DNA of 64,000 nucleotides from an uncultured Rhodospirillales bacterium (lineage in GTDB: Bacteria > Pseudomonadota > Alphaproteobacteria > ATCC43930 > CGMCC-115725), in assembly GCA_903828515.1 (NCBI GenBank), contig CAIKMD010000007.1, positions 558,001 through 622,000 on the forward strand, given 5' to 3'. Of the stretch, positions 63,278 to 64,000 are shown piece by piece (position 1 is the stretch's first letter; each line of letters opens with the position of its first letter). A model generated the notes under the pieces. It saw nothing but the letters and a program-made list of their open reading frames with translations, was not told the DNA's origin and ran no database searches. The position numbers and the translations under genes are program-made.

Positions 63278-63955
63278 TCAGGAAATTCCTTGCGCAACGA
63301 TGGCCAACCGCCGGGCAGTTTCGGCGTCGACTTTGCCGTCGCAGAGGGCCGGCCGCCAGTGACGCTGGAAGGCCGCGATGGCGGCTTGTGGCCGGGCGAT
63401 GGGATAGCCGATGGTCGTCAACAGGATTTCGGGCGCGATACCCGGTGGCGCTGGGTCGTGGTCGAAGTCGGGCCAGAATCCGATTCCGGCGCGGGCGAGA
63501 TGCGGCCAGTCGAACAGCTCGCCCGGATCCTGTTTACGCTCGGGTGCCACGTCGGAATGGCCGAGGACATGGCGGGTGGGGATCGGATGGCGGGCGAGAA
63601 TGGCTCGGGCGAGTTCTTCGAGCGCCTGCATCTGTAGCTCGGGGAAGGGGCGATAACCGAATTCATGCCCGGGATTAACCAGTTCGATGCCGATCGAGGC
63701 GCCGTTGATGTCGGTGCGGCCCCGCCATGACGACACACCGGCATGCCAGGCACGGCGCCCCTCGTCGACCAGGCGCCAGATCGCGCCGCCTTCGTCGATC
63801 AGATAGTGCGCGCTGACCTTGGCCGCGGGATCGCAGAGCCGGTCGAGCGCGGCGGCGGCCGATTCCATGCCGGTGTAATGCAGGATCAGCATGTCGACCG
63901 TGCCGTCGCCGGGCCGGGCATCGTGATTGGGCGAGGCACGATCGAGGATGCGCAT
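63278..63955 (-). CDS. N-acetylmuramoyl-L-alanine amidase (AmpD-like amidase_2)
   Basis: MLILHYTGMESAAAALDRL; VSAHYLIDEGGAIWRLVDEGRRAWHAGVSSW; ASIGIELVNPGH; VLGHSDVAPERKQDPGELFDW. Confidence 0.93.
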   Translation of the reverse strand: MRILDRASPNHDARPGDGTVDMLILHYTGMESAAAALDRLCDPAAKVSAHYLIDEGGAIWRLVDEGRRAWHAGVSSWRGRTDINGASIGIELVNPGHEFGYRPFPELQMQALEELARAILARHPIPTRHVLGHSDVAPERKQDPGELFDWPHLARAGIGFWPDFDHDPAPPGIAPEILLTTIGYPIARPQAAIAAFQRHWRPALCDGKVDAETARRLAIVAQGIS

Positions 63956-64000
63956 GGTGTCATGCTAGGCTATTTTCGCCGCTTCTGGTGAGGGAGAACG

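Noticed and set aside
62842-63678. 278-aa plus-strand ORF
   Set aside because: Runs through rnpB (antisense) and the amidase; structural RNA signature explains the sequence.

Overview
The window is a GC-rich alphaproteobacterial chromosome segment, probably Rhodospirillales-like by gene order; no taxonomy search was possible. Left part (1-35 kb): two tandem DHA2-type MFS transporters; two paralogous NitT/TauT-type substrate-binding proteins around an antisense PfkB kinase; a CoA-linked catabolic cluster (thiolase-like protein, two class III CoA transferases, double-hotdog MaoC-like protein, BNR-type protein, MAPEG protein, extradiol dioxygenase); two phosphatases; ettA; an MlaC-like protein; an ArsR-methyltransferase/metF/metH methionine operon; a third substrate-binding protein; a diguanylate cyclase; an anion permease; a UvrD-type helicase; prmA; uppP; and a CDF transporter. 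Right part (35-64 kb): pepP-like, ligA, recN, bamD, lpxC and a complete dcw cluster (mraZ to ftsZ, minus strand), then rnpB and an amidase. Most of the window is ordinary housekeeping. The most interesting signals are: (i) a lower-GC insert behind ligA with a 244-aa membrane protein and an uncalled 42-aa membrane ORF, bounded by a decayed second copy of the ligA 3' end; (ii) a four-copy 10-bp TGGG array upstream of mraZ; (iii) interleaved inverted repeats between rnpB and mraZ; (iv) a near-perfect palindrome upstream of the ArsR-methyltransferase/met operon; (v) a CoA cluster whose thiolase and second CoA transferase appear to lack their usual catalytic residues. No CRISPR array, rRNA, tRNA or transposase was recognised.
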